A stretch of DNA of 64,000 bases. Origin: Affinirhizobium straminoryzae (lineage in GTDB: Bacteria; Pseudomonadota; Alphaproteobacteria; Rhizobiales; Rhizobiaceae). The stretch is taken from NCBI RefSeq assembly GCF_007004135.1, contig NZ_VJMG01000069.1:1-64000 (forward strand), given 5' to 3'. The first letter of the stretch is position 1, and every line of letters starts with the position of its first letter. Positions 26,328 through 34,049 of the stretch are shown here, in pieces. The position numbers and the translations under genes are program-made. The notes beneath the pieces were generated by a model. The model saw only the letters and a program-made list of their open reading frames with translations, did no database searches and had not been told where the DNA came from.

Positions 26328-26592
26328 TGACAAGCAGTTGCTCATTGCCGATGTGGAGGTTGGCACGGAAACGCTGCTGTTCAGGATGCAGGACGGGCGA
26401 AAGATCGAAGCGCCGTTATGGTGGTATCCAAACCTGTTCGCAGCCTCGCCAGAGGACCGGAAGAAATGGCAGATCCTTCCGTTCGGCGATGCCGTAGGGT
26501 GGGAGGACCTGGACGAGTATATCAGCGCCAAGGCTCTGATCATCGGCGCCGCCGCCCCCGGCGCCAAGCCACCGGCCGAGGCGGCCGAATAA
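26308..26592 (+). CDS. DUF2442 domain protein
   Basis: 94-residue partner of the preceding DUF4160 gene, overlapping it by 20 bases. The core FRMQDGRKIEAPLWWYPNLFAASPEDRKKWQILPFGDAVGWEDLDEYIS matches the family, whose members often act with DUF4160 proteins as proposed toxin-antitoxin modules. The last 15 residues are low complexity (Ala, Pro, Gly). The function is inferred from pairing only. Confidence 0.8.
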   Translation: MTTLDIDDKQLLIADVEVGTETLLFRMQDGRKIEAPLWWYPNLFAASPEDRKKWQILPFGDAVGWEDLDEYISAKALIIGAAAPGAKPPAEAAE

Positions 26593-26601
26593 AATCGAGG
26601 T

Positions 26602-26683
26602 GAAAGGGAAAAAGAACGGAAGGTGGCGAAACGTAACCGTCCTCTTCCTATATCATCGCGGGCGTTCCGTTCGCCTCCCTTTC
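26602..26683. repeat. bipartite inverted repeat upstream of the GST gene
   Basis: gaaaggga (26602-26609) and gaacggaa (26614-26621) are mirrored by ttccgttc (26665-26672) and tccctttc (26676-26683). The arms are about 20 bases with an internal 4/3-base asymmetric loop, separated by 43 bases. It lies between DUF2442 and the glutathione transferase gene, so it may be a terminator-like or regulatory hairpin. Confidence 0.6.
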
Positions 26684-26702
26684 AAAGCTAGGATATTCTC
26701 TG

Positions 26703-27596
26703 ATGACCGACACCAAATTTCCGCCGGAAAACAATCTGCCCGCCGGCTATGAGCCGCCCAAGGTCTGGACCTGGGAGCCTGGCAATGGTGGCCAGTTCGC
26801 CTCCATCAACCGGCCGATTGCCGGCCCGACCCATGAGAAGGAACTGCCGGTCGGCACCCATCCGCTGCAGCTTTATTCGCTCGGCACGCCGAACGGCCAG
26901 AAGGTCACCATCCTGCTGGAAGAACTGCTGGCCGCCGGCCACACCGATGCCGAATATGATGCCTGGCTGATCACCATCGGCAAGGGTGAGCAGTTCGGCT
27001 CCGGCTTCGTCGCGGTCAACCCGAACTCCAAGATCCCGGCGCTGATGGATCATCAGCCGAAGGATGGCGGCGAGCCGGTGCGCCTGTTCGAATCCGGTTC
27101 CATCCTCGTCTATCTCGCCGAAAAGTTCGGCGCCTTCCTGCCTTCCGATCCGCGCGCCAAGGCGGAAGTGATGAACTGGCTGTTCTGGCAGATGGGCTCG
27201 GCGCCCTTCGTCGGCGGCGGCTTTGGCCACTTCTTCTCCTATGCGCCGGTCAAGATCCAGTATGCGATCGATCGCTATGCCATGGAGACCAAGCGCCAGC
27301 TCGACGTGCTGAACCGCCGCCTGGCGGAAAGCGAATTCGTCGGCGGCAGCGAGTATTCGATCGCCGACATGGCGATCTGGCCCTGGTATGGCCGGCTGGC
27401 TCTCGACAGCTCCTATCCGAATGCCGGCGAATTCCTCTCCACCGGGGACTACGAGCATCTGGGGCGCTGGGCACGGCAGCTTGCCGCGCGCACCGGCGTC
27501 AAGCGCGGCTCCATCGTCAACAAGGCCTCGGGCGACCCCGGCACCTTCCTGCCCGAACGCCATGCGGCATCCGATTTCGATACGCTGACGCTCTGA
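26703..27596 (+). CDS. yghU: glutathione transferase, YghU/Nu-class disulfide reductase type
   Basis: 297-residue GST-fold protein. The N-terminal extension (about 50 residues, with PPKVWTW and FASINRPIAGPTHEKELPVG) and the thioredoxin-like domain LYSLGTPNGQKVTILLEEL match the YghU/Nu-class GSTs, which bind two glutathiones and reduce organic disulfides or peroxides. The C-terminal helical GST domain contains EYSIADMAIWPW. It lies in the long pccB-pccA interval but is a stand-alone housekeeping-type enzyme. There is an aagctagga ribosome-binding stretch ahead of the ATG. Confidence 0.88.
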   Translation: MTDTKFPPENNLPAGYEPPKVWTWEPGNGGQFASINRPIAGPTHEKELPVGTHPLQLYSLGTPNGQKVTILLEELLAAGHTDAEYDAWLITIGKGEQFGSGFVAVNPNSKIPALMDHQPKDGGEPVRLFESGSILVYLAEKFGAFLPSDPRAKAEVMNWLFWQMGSAPFVGGGFGHFFSYAPVKIQYAIDRYAMETKRQLDVLNRRLAESEFVGGSEYSIADMAIWPWYGRLALDSSYPNAGEFLSTGDYEHLGRWARQLAARTGVKRGSIVNKASGDPGTFLPERHAASDFDTLTL

Positions 27597-27704
27597 CATG
27601 AACGACATAGGGTTTCCCCTCGCGCCATCAGCCGGGGGGAGGCCACCCGGCGCGGGGCTGGCTTCCGCGCCAATAGACACATTGAAGGACTGGAGAAGAA
27701 CACC

Positions 27705-28079
27705 GTGGCCCTGCCCGACATGACGAAACATCGCGGTTTTCCAGGCGGCATGCCCGGAACCGGCGTCCAGTTCACCATCCGCCGTGCCAATCCGAAGGGT
27801 GTGACGCCCATCAAGGCGCTGCCGCGCAAGGCGCGCCCCGGCAGCAAGGAACACCGCATCGATGCGGCCTTCCTGCATGCGCTCTGGCATCATTTCGGGT
27901 CTGAGCCCTTCGAGCGCGGCAATCTGGATGCCGCCCGCCTCAACCTGCTGTTCGGCCGTGAGGTGGTTCCGGTGGAGAAGGACTTTGACCCGATGTCCTA
28001 CGAGGCGCTGCTGCGCATCGACGAACGCGTCGCCCGCCAGAATTTTCCCGAATCCTTCGACGACGTGTTTGAGGTCTGA
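27705..28079 (+). CDS. conserved hypothetical, first of a tandem paralogous pair
   Basis: 124-residue protein of unknown function. It shares with the next gene an N-terminal KHRGFPxGxPGT motif followed by RRAN, and a C-terminal ALWHxFGxEPFERGNLDxxRLxxLFGREV block, then FDPxSY and VARxNFP. There is no signal peptide or membrane segment, and it is rich in basic and aromatic residues in the N-terminal third. The start is probably GTG 27705 (ggag 9 bases upstream) or ATG 27720. It precedes pccA in the same direction. Confidence 0.75.
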   Translation: MALPDMTKHRGFPGGMPGTGVQFTIRRANPKGVTPIKALPRKARPGSKEHRIDAAFLHALWHHFGSEPFERGNLDAARLNLLFGREVVPVEKDFDPMSYEALLRIDERVARQNFPESFDDVFEV

Positions 28080-28113
28080 TGATGCCCACATTCGTTTTTG
28101 TGCCGGAGCGCGG

Positions 28114-28491
28114 ATGATGGCCAAGATCCCCGAAATGCCGAAGCATCGCGGTTTTCCTCTCGGTCTGCCGGGCACACAATGGCAGTACACCCTGCGCCGC
28201 GCCAATTCGAAGGTCACCAAGCTCTACGCCATGCCGCGTTACCGCACGCTGGACCAGACGGTGGCGCTGGCCGATATCGGTTTCGTGCAGGCGCTCTGGC
28301 ACTTTTTTGGCACCGAGCCGTTCGAACGCGGCAATCTGGATGGCGAGCGGCTCAGCCGCCTGTTCGGGCGCGAGGTGATCGCTGCCGAACGCGGCTTCGA
28401 TCCGGCCTCCTACACCGCCAAGCTAAAGCTGAATGAGGCCGTGGCGCGGAAGAATTTTCCGCAGGCCTTCGAAGACGTTGCGGAGGGGTGA
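28114..28491 (+). CDS. conserved hypothetical, second of the tandem pair
   Basis: 125-residue paralogue of the preceding gene, sharing the KHRGFP, PGT, RRAN, ALWHFFGTEPFERGNLDG, LFGREV and NFPxxFxDV motifs. It begins at tandem ATGs 35 bases after its neighbour's stop and ends 4 bases before the pccA start, so it is very likely co-transcribed and perhaps translationally linked with pccA. I do not recognise a function. The position directly ahead of the biotin subunit gene makes a role with the carboxylase possible but unproven. Confidence 0.78.
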   Translation: MMAKIPEMPKHRGFPLGLPGTQWQYTLRRANSKVTKLYAMPRYRTLDQTVALADIGFVQALWHFFGTEPFERGNLDGERLSRLFGREVIAAERGFDPASYTAKLKLNEAVARKNFPQAFEDVAEG

Positions 28492-28495
28492 CGGA

Positions 28496-30508
28496 ATGCC
28501 GATCCAGAAAATTCTCATAGCGAACCGGGGCGAAATCGCCTGCCGCGTCATCCGCACGGCAAAGAAGATGGGCATCAAGACGGTCGCCGTCTATTCCGAT
28601 GCGGATGCCAATGCGCTGCATGTGCGCGAAGCCGACGAGGCGGTGCATATCGGTCCGGCACCCTCGTCGCAGTCCTATATCGTCATCGACAAGATTCTGG
28701 ACGCGATCCGAAAGACCGGCGCGGATGCCGTGCATCCGGGTTACGGGTTTCTCTCGGAAAACCCGCTGTTTGCCGCGGCGCTGGAAAAGGAAGGCGTCAC
28801 CTTCATCGGCCCGCCGGTCGGCGCGATCCAGGCCATGGGCGACAAGATCACCTCGAAGAAGATTGCCGCGGAAGCCGGCGTTTCCACCGTGCCCGGCCAT
28901 ATGGGCCTGATCGAGGATGCCGACGAGGCGGTGAGAATCTCCGCATCCATCGGCTATCCCGTCATGATCAAGGCCTCTGCCGGTGGTGGCGGCAAGGGCA
29001 TGCGCATTGCCTGGAACGATGCGGAAGCCCGCGAAGGCTTCCAGTCCTCGAAGAACGAGGCGAAAAGTTCTTTCGGCGATGACCGCATCTTCATCGAGAA
29101 ATTCGTGACCGAGCCGCGCCACATCGAAATCCAGGTTCTGGGCGACAAATTTGGCAACTGCCTCTATCTCGGAGAGCGCGAATGCTCCATTCAGCGCCGG
29201 AACCAGAAGGTCATCGAGGAGGCGCCGTCGCCCTTCCTCGATGAGGCGACCCGCCGTGCCATGGGCGAACAGGCGGTGGCGCTGGCAAAAGCGGTCGGTT
29301 ATCACTCGGCCGGCACGGTGGAATTCATCGTCGATGGCAAGGCCAACAGGTTCTATTTCCTCGAAATGAACACCCGCCTGCAGGTCGAGCATCCGGTCAC
29401 CGAACTCGTGACCGGCATCGACCTTGTCGAGCAGATGATCCGCGTCGCCTCGGGCGAGAAGCTTTCGTTGACGCAAGCCGATGTGAAGCTCAACGGCTGG
29501 GCGATCGAAAGCCGGCTCTATGCGGAAGATCCCTTCCGCAACTTCCTGCCCTCCATCGGCAGGCTCAGCCGCTACCGCCCGCCCGTCGAAGGCGTTCAGG
29601 CCGATGGCACCGTGGTGCGCAACGATACCGGTGTCTACGAAGGCGGCGAGATCTCCATGTATTACGATCCGATGATCGCCAAGCTCTGCACCTGGGGCGA
29701 GACGCGCGCCGTTGCGATCGATGCCATGGCGGCGGCGCTGAATGATTTTCAGGTGGAAGGTATCGGCCACAATCTGCCCTTCCTCTCGGCCGTGATGGGG
29801 CAGGAGCGATTCCGCTCCGGCCGGCTGACGACGGCCTATATCGCGGAAGAGTTTCCGGAGGGCTTTTCCGGCGTGGCGCCGGATGCGGCATCCTCGCGGA
29901 AGCTGGCGGCGATTGCCGCTGTCGTCAATGCGAGGGTTCAAGTCCGCGCGACACAGATCTCAGGCACCATCGGCAACCATGCCCGCGTGGTGGGACGGGA
30001 CTGGGTGGTCAAGCTCGGCGACGATGCCCATGCCATCAGCCTTTCGGGCACGGCGGAGGCGGAGATCGTGACCTTCGCCGAGGGCGGCGAGAGCGTCACG
30101 GTGGCCGGCTCTTGGCATCCCGGACAGACGCATGCGCATTTCGTGCTGAATGGCGAAAGGCTGGGCGTGAAGGTGGATCTGATCGGCTCCGCCATTCGCC
30201 TTCGCCTCAACGGCATGGATGTCGCGGCCCGCGTCCGCTCACCGCGTGTTGCGGACCTCGCCAAACTCATGCCTGTGAAGCTGCCGCCGGACACCTCGAA
30301 AATGCTGCTCTGCCCCATGCCGGGCGTCATCACCAGCGTGGCGGTCAAGCCGGGTGATACGGTGGAGGCCGGCCAGACGCTGGCGACCGTCGAAGCCATG
30401 AAGATGGAAAACGTGCTGAAGGCCGAACGCCGCGGCGTGGTGAAGCGCGTCGCCGCGAGTGCCGGTCAGAGCCTTGCTGTCGATGAAATGATCATGGAGT
30501 TCGAGTGA
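28496..30508 (+). CDS. pccA: propionyl-CoA carboxylase alpha (biotin) subunit
   Basis: 670-residue subunit with biotin carboxylase and biotin carboxyl carrier activities. The N-terminal biotin carboxylase domain (residues 1-450) starts IQKILIANRGEIACRVIRTA and has the ATP-grasp loop GGGGKGM near residue 162. A BT-type linker domain follows, then the C-terminal biotinyl domain with the modified lysine K636 in VEAMKMEN. It works with PccB to carboxylate propionyl-CoA. Start chosen at ATG 28496, 4 bases after the upstream stop, with cggaggggtgacgga as ribosome-binding stretch. Confidence 0.95.
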   Translation: MPIQKILIANRGEIACRVIRTAKKMGIKTVAVYSDADANALHVREADEAVHIGPAPSSQSYIVIDKILDAIRKTGADAVHPGYGFLSENPLFAAALEKEGVTFIGPPVGAIQAMGDKITSKKIAAEAGVSTVPGHMGLIEDADEAVRISASIGYPVMIKASAGGGGKGMRIAWNDAEAREGFQSSKNEAKSSFGDDRIFIEKFVTEPRHIEIQVLGDKFGNCLYLGERECSIQRRNQKVIEEAPSPFLDEATRRAMGEQAVALAKAVGYHSAGTVEFIVDGKANRFYFLEMNTRLQVEHPVTELVTGIDLVEQMIRVASGEKLSLTQADVKLNGWAIESRLYAEDPFRNFLPSIGRLSRYRPPVEGVQADGTVVRNDTGVYEGGEISMYYDPMIAKLCTWGETRAVAIDAMAAALNDFQVEGIGHNLPFLSAVMGQERFRSGRLTTAYIAEEFPEGFSGVAPDAASSRKLAAIAAVVNARVQVRATQISGTIGNHARVVGRDWVVKLGDDAHAISLSGTAEAEIVTFAEGGESVTVAGSWHPGQTHAHFVLNGERLGVKVDLIGSAIRLRLNGMDVAARVRSPRVADLAKLMPVKLPPDTSKMLLCPMPGVITSVAVKPGDTVEAGQTLATVEAMKMENVLKAERRGVVKRVAASAGQSLAVDEMIMEFE

Positions 30509-30527
30509 AAATGGGGTGTGCGGCTTC

Positions 30528-30708
30528 ACCCCCCTCTGTCCTGCCGGACATCTCCCCCTCAAGGGGGGAGATCGGGTGTGGAACCCTCTCGCATACCCTC
30601 ACACGCTTTAAGGGCTACCCGGATTCCTACGATTACTGTCTGCTAAGGCCTTGCTTCATGCCGATCTCCCCCCTTGAGGGGGAGATGCCCGGCAGGGCAG
30701 AGGGGGGT
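30528..30708. repeat. paired RIME-like inverted repeat
   Basis: The 48-base sequences 30528-30575 and 30661-30708 are inverted copies differing at two positions, separated by 85 bases. Each arm also contains its own small hairpin (ctccccc / gggggag). Arms share the ctgccgg and catctccccc words of the palindrome at 1-45. The arrangement of two palindromic ends resembles a complete RIME element inserted in the pccA-mcm interval. The 30509-30790 gap holds nothing else I can identify. Confidence 0.78.
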
Positions 30709-30790
30709 ATCCGGCTATGCCGGTCTTATCCAAAGGCACCTCGCCGATACTCCAAAGCTATGGGACATAGGTGCAGTACCAAGCCATCAG

Positions 30791-31060
30791 TCATACACCG
30801 TATTCGGCCTTCTTTCGAGCAATCAAAGCCTCGATTTGTGCATGGCTTTCTTCCATGGTCAGGAAGGCCCCCTTGCGTCGTTCATCGACCAGAGCCCGCA
30901 ACGCCGCAAGCTCCGCCTCTTTCCTCTCGGTCTGCTCACGCAGCAGTTCCAGCCCCTGCTGCACCACGGCGCTCACGCTGGAATAGCGACCTTCCTCAAC
31001 CAGCCGGCGGGCAAACGCGTCCTGCTGGTCGGAGATCGAGACGGATGCTTTTACGGTCAT
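30791..31060 (-). CDS. solitary ParD-like antitoxin
   Basis: 89-residue protein with the ParD/CC2985 layout: an N-terminal ribbon-helix-helix (VKASVSISDQQDAFARRLVEEGRYSSVSAVVQQGLELL) for DNA binding and a charged C-terminal helix that would wrap a ParE-type toxin. ParE normally follows ParD, but downstream of this stop there is only about 80 bases before the RIME-like repeat, with no toxin-like frame. It may be an orphan antitoxin left after toxin loss, or act with a distant toxin. It is transcribed against the flanking metabolic genes. Confidence 0.8.
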   Translation of the reverse strand: MTVKASVSISDQQDAFARRLVEEGRYSSVSAVVQQGLELLREQTERKEAELAALRALVDERRKGAFLTMEESHAQIEALIARKKAEYGV

Positions 31061-31166
31061 GGCTCAAGGCTCCCGAGAAGACTAGATCCAATATGCTACT
31101 GAGTAGCAATCCCGTCAATCTCAATGCCGCACCGATCATGATGTCGGCCTCTGGAGGATCAGCCCG

Positions 31167-33305
31167 ATGAGCAAGAAAACCGTCGCAGACTGGCAGGCCC
31201 TGGCGGAAAAGGAGCTGAAGACATCGCCCGATGCGCTGGTCTGGAACACACCCGAGGGCATTCCCGTCAAGCCGCTCTACACGGCGGAAGATCTTGAAGG
31301 TGTCGCGCATCTGGAAAGCCTGCCGGGCTTCAAGCCCTTCGTGCGCGGCCCGCGTGCCACCATGTATGCCGGCCGCCCCTGGACGATCCGCCAATATGCC
31401 GGCTTCTCCACGGCAGAAGAAAGCAATGCCTTCTATCGCAAGGCGCTGGCCGCCGGCCAGCAGGGCGTGTCCGTTGCCTTCGACCTCGCCACCCATCGCG
31501 GCTACGATTCCGATCATCCGCGTGTTGTCGGCGATGTCGGCAAGGCCGGGGTCGCGATCGACAGCGTGGAGGATATGAAGATCCTGTTCAGCGGCATTCC
31601 GCTGCAGGATATTTCCGTGTCGATGACCATGAACGGCGCGGTGATCCCGATCCTTGCCAATTTCATCGTCACCGGCGAGGAGCAGGGCGTCTCACGCGAC
31701 CAGCTGTCCGGCACCATTCAGAACGATATTCTGAAGGAGTTCATGGTCCGCAACACCTATATCTATCCGCCGGAACCTTCCATGCGGATCATTGCGGACA
31801 TCATTGCCTATACGGCCAAGGAAATGCCGCGCTTCAACTCCATCTCGATTTCCGGCTATCACATGCAGGAAGCCGGCGCGACCCTGGTGCAGGAACTGGC
31901 CTTCACGCTGGCCGATGGCCGCGAATATGTGCGTGCCGCTCTGGCGCGGGGTCTCAATGTCGATGAGTTCGCCGGCCGTCTCTCGTTCTTCTTCGCCATC
32001 GGCATGAATTTCTTCATGGAAGCCGCCAAGCTGCGCGCCGCGCGCCTGCTCTGGTCGAAGATCATGGAGGAGTTTGAGCCGAAGAAGCCGGGCTCGCTGA
32101 TGCTGCGCACCCACTGCCAGACATCCGGTGTCTCGTTGCAGGAACAGGACCCCTACAACAACGTGATCCGCACGGCCTATGAGGCGCTCTCCGCCGTGCT
32201 CGGCGGCACGCAGTCGCTGCACACCAATGCGCTCGACGAGGCGATCGCGCTGCCGACGGAATTTTCGGCCCGCATTGCCCGCAACACGCAGCTGATCCTG
32301 CAGCACGAGACGGGCGTCACCAAGGTGGTCGATCCGCTGGCCGGCTCCTACTATGTCGAAAGTCTGACGAAGGAGCTGGCGGACAAGGCCTGGGCGCTGA
32401 TCGAAGAGGTGGAAGCGCTCGGCGGCATGACAAAGGCTGTGGCCGATGGCCTGCCCAAGCGCCTGATCGAAGAAGCCGCCACGCGCCGCCAGGCACGCGT
32501 GGATCGCGGCGAGGAGATCATCGTCGGCGTCAACAAGTACCGGCTTGAGAACGAAGAGCCGATCGACATTCTCGATATCGACAACACCGCCGTGCGCAAT
32601 GCGCAGATCAGGCGGCTGGAACAGATCCGCCGCCAGCGCGATCCGGCCCGGGTGGAGGCGGCCCTTGCTGCGCTGAAGACGGTGGCCGAAACGGGCGAGG
32701 GCAATCTTCTGGAAAAGGCGGTGGAGGCCGCCCGTGCCCGCGCCAGCGTCGGCGAGATCTCCGACGCGATGCGCTCGGTCTTCGGCGATCATTCCGCCGT
32801 GCCGGAGGTGGTGACGGACATTTACGGCGCGGCCTATGCGGGGGATCCGGAATATCAGACGCTGACCACCCGCCTTTCCGCCTATGCCGAAGCCACCGGC
32901 CTTCGTCCAAAGATGCTGGTCGCCAAGCTCGGGCAGGATGGGCATGATCGCGGCGCCAAGGTGATTGCCTCCGCCTTCGGCGATATCGGTTTCCAGGTGG
33001 TGGCGGGCCCGCTGTTCCAGACGCCCGAGGAGGCGGCCGATCTCGCCGTTTCGCAGAAGGTGCAGGTGGTCGGCATGTCGTCGCTCGCCGCCGGCCACAA
33101 GACGCTCGCGCCGCAGCTGATCGCAGCGCTGAAGGAACGCGGGGCCGAGGATGTCATCGTCGTGGTCGGCGGCGTCATTCCGCGCCAGGATTACCAGTTC
33201 CTGCTCGATGCCGGCGTTGCCGCCGTCTTCGGCCCCGGCACGAATGTGCTGGACGCGGCGCGCGCCATCCTCGACCTGATGGAGGGCCGGCGGAGGAATG
33301 TGTGA
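31167..33305 (+). CDS. scpA: methylmalonyl-CoA mutase
   Basis: 712-residue adenosylcobalamin enzyme converting (R)-methylmalonyl-CoA to succinyl-CoA. The large catalytic TIM-barrel domain (with RPWTIRQYAGFSTAEESN and SISGYHMQEAGA) is followed by a C-terminal B12-binding domain with the cobalt-ligand His593 in QDGHDRGAK and a GVIP loop. It is a full-length single-chain type. It completes the propionyl-CoA assimilation path begun by PccA/PccB. No methylmalonyl-CoA epimerase gene is in the window. Confidence 0.97.
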   Translation: MSKKTVADWQALAEKELKTSPDALVWNTPEGIPVKPLYTAEDLEGVAHLESLPGFKPFVRGPRATMYAGRPWTIRQYAGFSTAEESNAFYRKALAAGQQGVSVAFDLATHRGYDSDHPRVVGDVGKAGVAIDSVEDMKILFSGIPLQDISVSMTMNGAVIPILANFIVTGEEQGVSRDQLSGTIQNDILKEFMVRNTYIYPPEPSMRIIADIIAYTAKEMPRFNSISISGYHMQEAGATLVQELAFTLADGREYVRAALARGLNVDEFAGRLSFFFAIGMNFFMEAAKLRAARLLWSKIMEEFEPKKPGSLMLRTHCQTSGVSLQEQDPYNNVIRTAYEALSAVLGGTQSLHTNALDEAIALPTEFSARIARNTQLILQHETGVTKVVDPLAGSYYVESLTKELADKAWALIEEVEALGGMTKAVADGLPKRLIEEAATRRQARVDRGEEIIVGVNKYRLENEEPIDILDIDNTAVRNAQIRRLEQIRRQRDPARVEAALAALKTVAETGEGNLLEKAVEAARARASVGEISDAMRSVFGDHSAVPEVVTDIYGAAYAGDPEYQTLTTRLSAYAEATGLRPKMLVAKLGQDGHDRGAKVIASAFGDIGFQVVAGPLFQTPEEAADLAVSQKVQVVGMSSLAAGHKTLAPQLIAALKERGAEDVIVVVGGVIPRQDYQFLLDAGVAAVFGPGTNVLDAARAILDLMEGRRRNV

Positions 33306-33323
33306 TCCGTGCCTTGCCTGAAT

Positions 33324-33338
33324 TAACCTCAAAGGTTA
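33324..33338 (+). promoter_or_regulatory. MqsA-type palindromic operator
   Basis: TAACCT-CAA-AGGTTA fits the AACCT-N2-4-AGGTT palindrome bound by MqsA at its own promoter in E. coli. It lies 3 bases before the mqsR ATG, and its right half contains the apparent ribosome-binding sequence aaagg (33331-33335), so bound MqsA would also cover the translation start region in DNA. Confidence 0.75.
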
Positions 33339-33341
33339 TTT

Positions 33342-33644
33342 ATGGAGAAACGCAAGCCGCATTGTTCTCTGGAACGCGTCAAGCTTCTCGTCGAGACGGG
33401 GGGTGTGCGGGCAACGGGTTCTGCATTTCTCGGGGCCCGTGCTCTGGGCATTGTTGACCTTGGGGGCATCTGCGAGGTGGTGATGGCGTTGACCTTAAGC
33501 AACTTTTACAAGTCCATGACGACCCATGCGGACAATGCCATCTGGCAGGATGTCTACCGAACGCGTACAGGACTGGGTGATGCTGTCTATCTGAAGCTTA
33601 CCGTGATCGATGACGTGCTGATCGTGTCCTTCAAGGAACTGTGA
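33342..33644 (+). CDS. mqsR: MqsR-type mRNA interferase toxin
   Basis: 100-residue toxin strongly similar to E. coli MqsR (shared MEKRxPH start, FYKSMTT, IWQDVYR, VYLKxTVIxDVLIVSFKE). MqsR is a ribosome-independent RNase cutting at GCU. Lys in FYKS, Gln in IWQD and Tyr in VYLK correspond to the family's catalytic residues and are intact. Toxin precedes antitoxin, the reverse of most type II pairs but normal for MqsRA. It is separated from mqsA by one base. A palindromic operator overlaps its leader. Confidence 0.93.
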   Translation: MEKRKPHCSLERVKLLVETGGVRATGSAFLGARALGIVDLGGICEVVMALTLSNFYKSMTTHADNAIWQDVYRTRTGLGDAVYLKLTVIDDVLIVSFKEL

Positions 33645-33645
33645 G

Positions 33646-34047
33646 ATGAAATGTCCGTGCTGCGGGGCGGCCGACCTCGTTCATGACACTCGGGATGTGG
33701 CTTATGCCTACAGGGGCGAGAAAACCCTGATCCCCGGTGTGACGGGTGATTTCTGCCCGGCCTGTCACGAAGTAATCCTCGATGCTGCCGAGGGCGATCG
33801 GTTTAGCCGGCTGGTGGGTGAATTCCAGCGCAAGGTGAACGCCGTGCTGGTCGATCCCGCCTATATCGCCGCTGTTCGCCGCAAGCTGAAGCTGGACCAG
33901 AAGCAGGCCGGTGAGATTTTTGGCGGTGGCGTCAATGCGTTCTCCCGCTACGAAAACGGGAAGACACGTCCGCCTGTGGCCCTCGTCAAGCTGCTGCGTC
34001 TGCTGGACCAGCATCCCGAACTGTTGAGCGAAGTTCGGGCCGCCTGA
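33646..34047 (+). CDS. mqsA: MqsA-type antitoxin and autoregulator
   Basis: 133-residue antitoxin. The N-terminal zinc domain has two CxxC pairs (MKCPCC and FCPACH) that bind MqsR. The C-terminal XRE-type helix-turn-helix (about residues 68-125) includes GGGVNAFSRYENG, identical to the DNA-recognition helix of E. coli MqsA with its Asn and Arg contacts. This matches the AACCT/AGGTT palindrome upstream of mqsR. Follows mqsR by one base. It is convergent with dxr with only 2 bases between stops. Confidence 0.94.
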   Translation: MKCPCCGAADLVHDTRDVAYAYRGEKTLIPGVTGDFCPACHEVILDAAEGDRFSRLVGEFQRKVNAVLVDPAYIAAVRRKLKLDQKQAGEIFGGGVNAFSRYENGKTRPPVALVKLLRLLDQHPELLSEVRAA

Positions 34048-34049
34048 CC

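Noticed and set aside
30709..30790. ParE toxin frame downstream of the ParD-like gene
   Set aside because: The short frames here stop early and share no ParE features.
31692..33332. 546-residue frame antisense to methylmalonyl-CoA mutase
   Set aside because: Mirror of the mutase codons, no domain, no ribosome-binding site.
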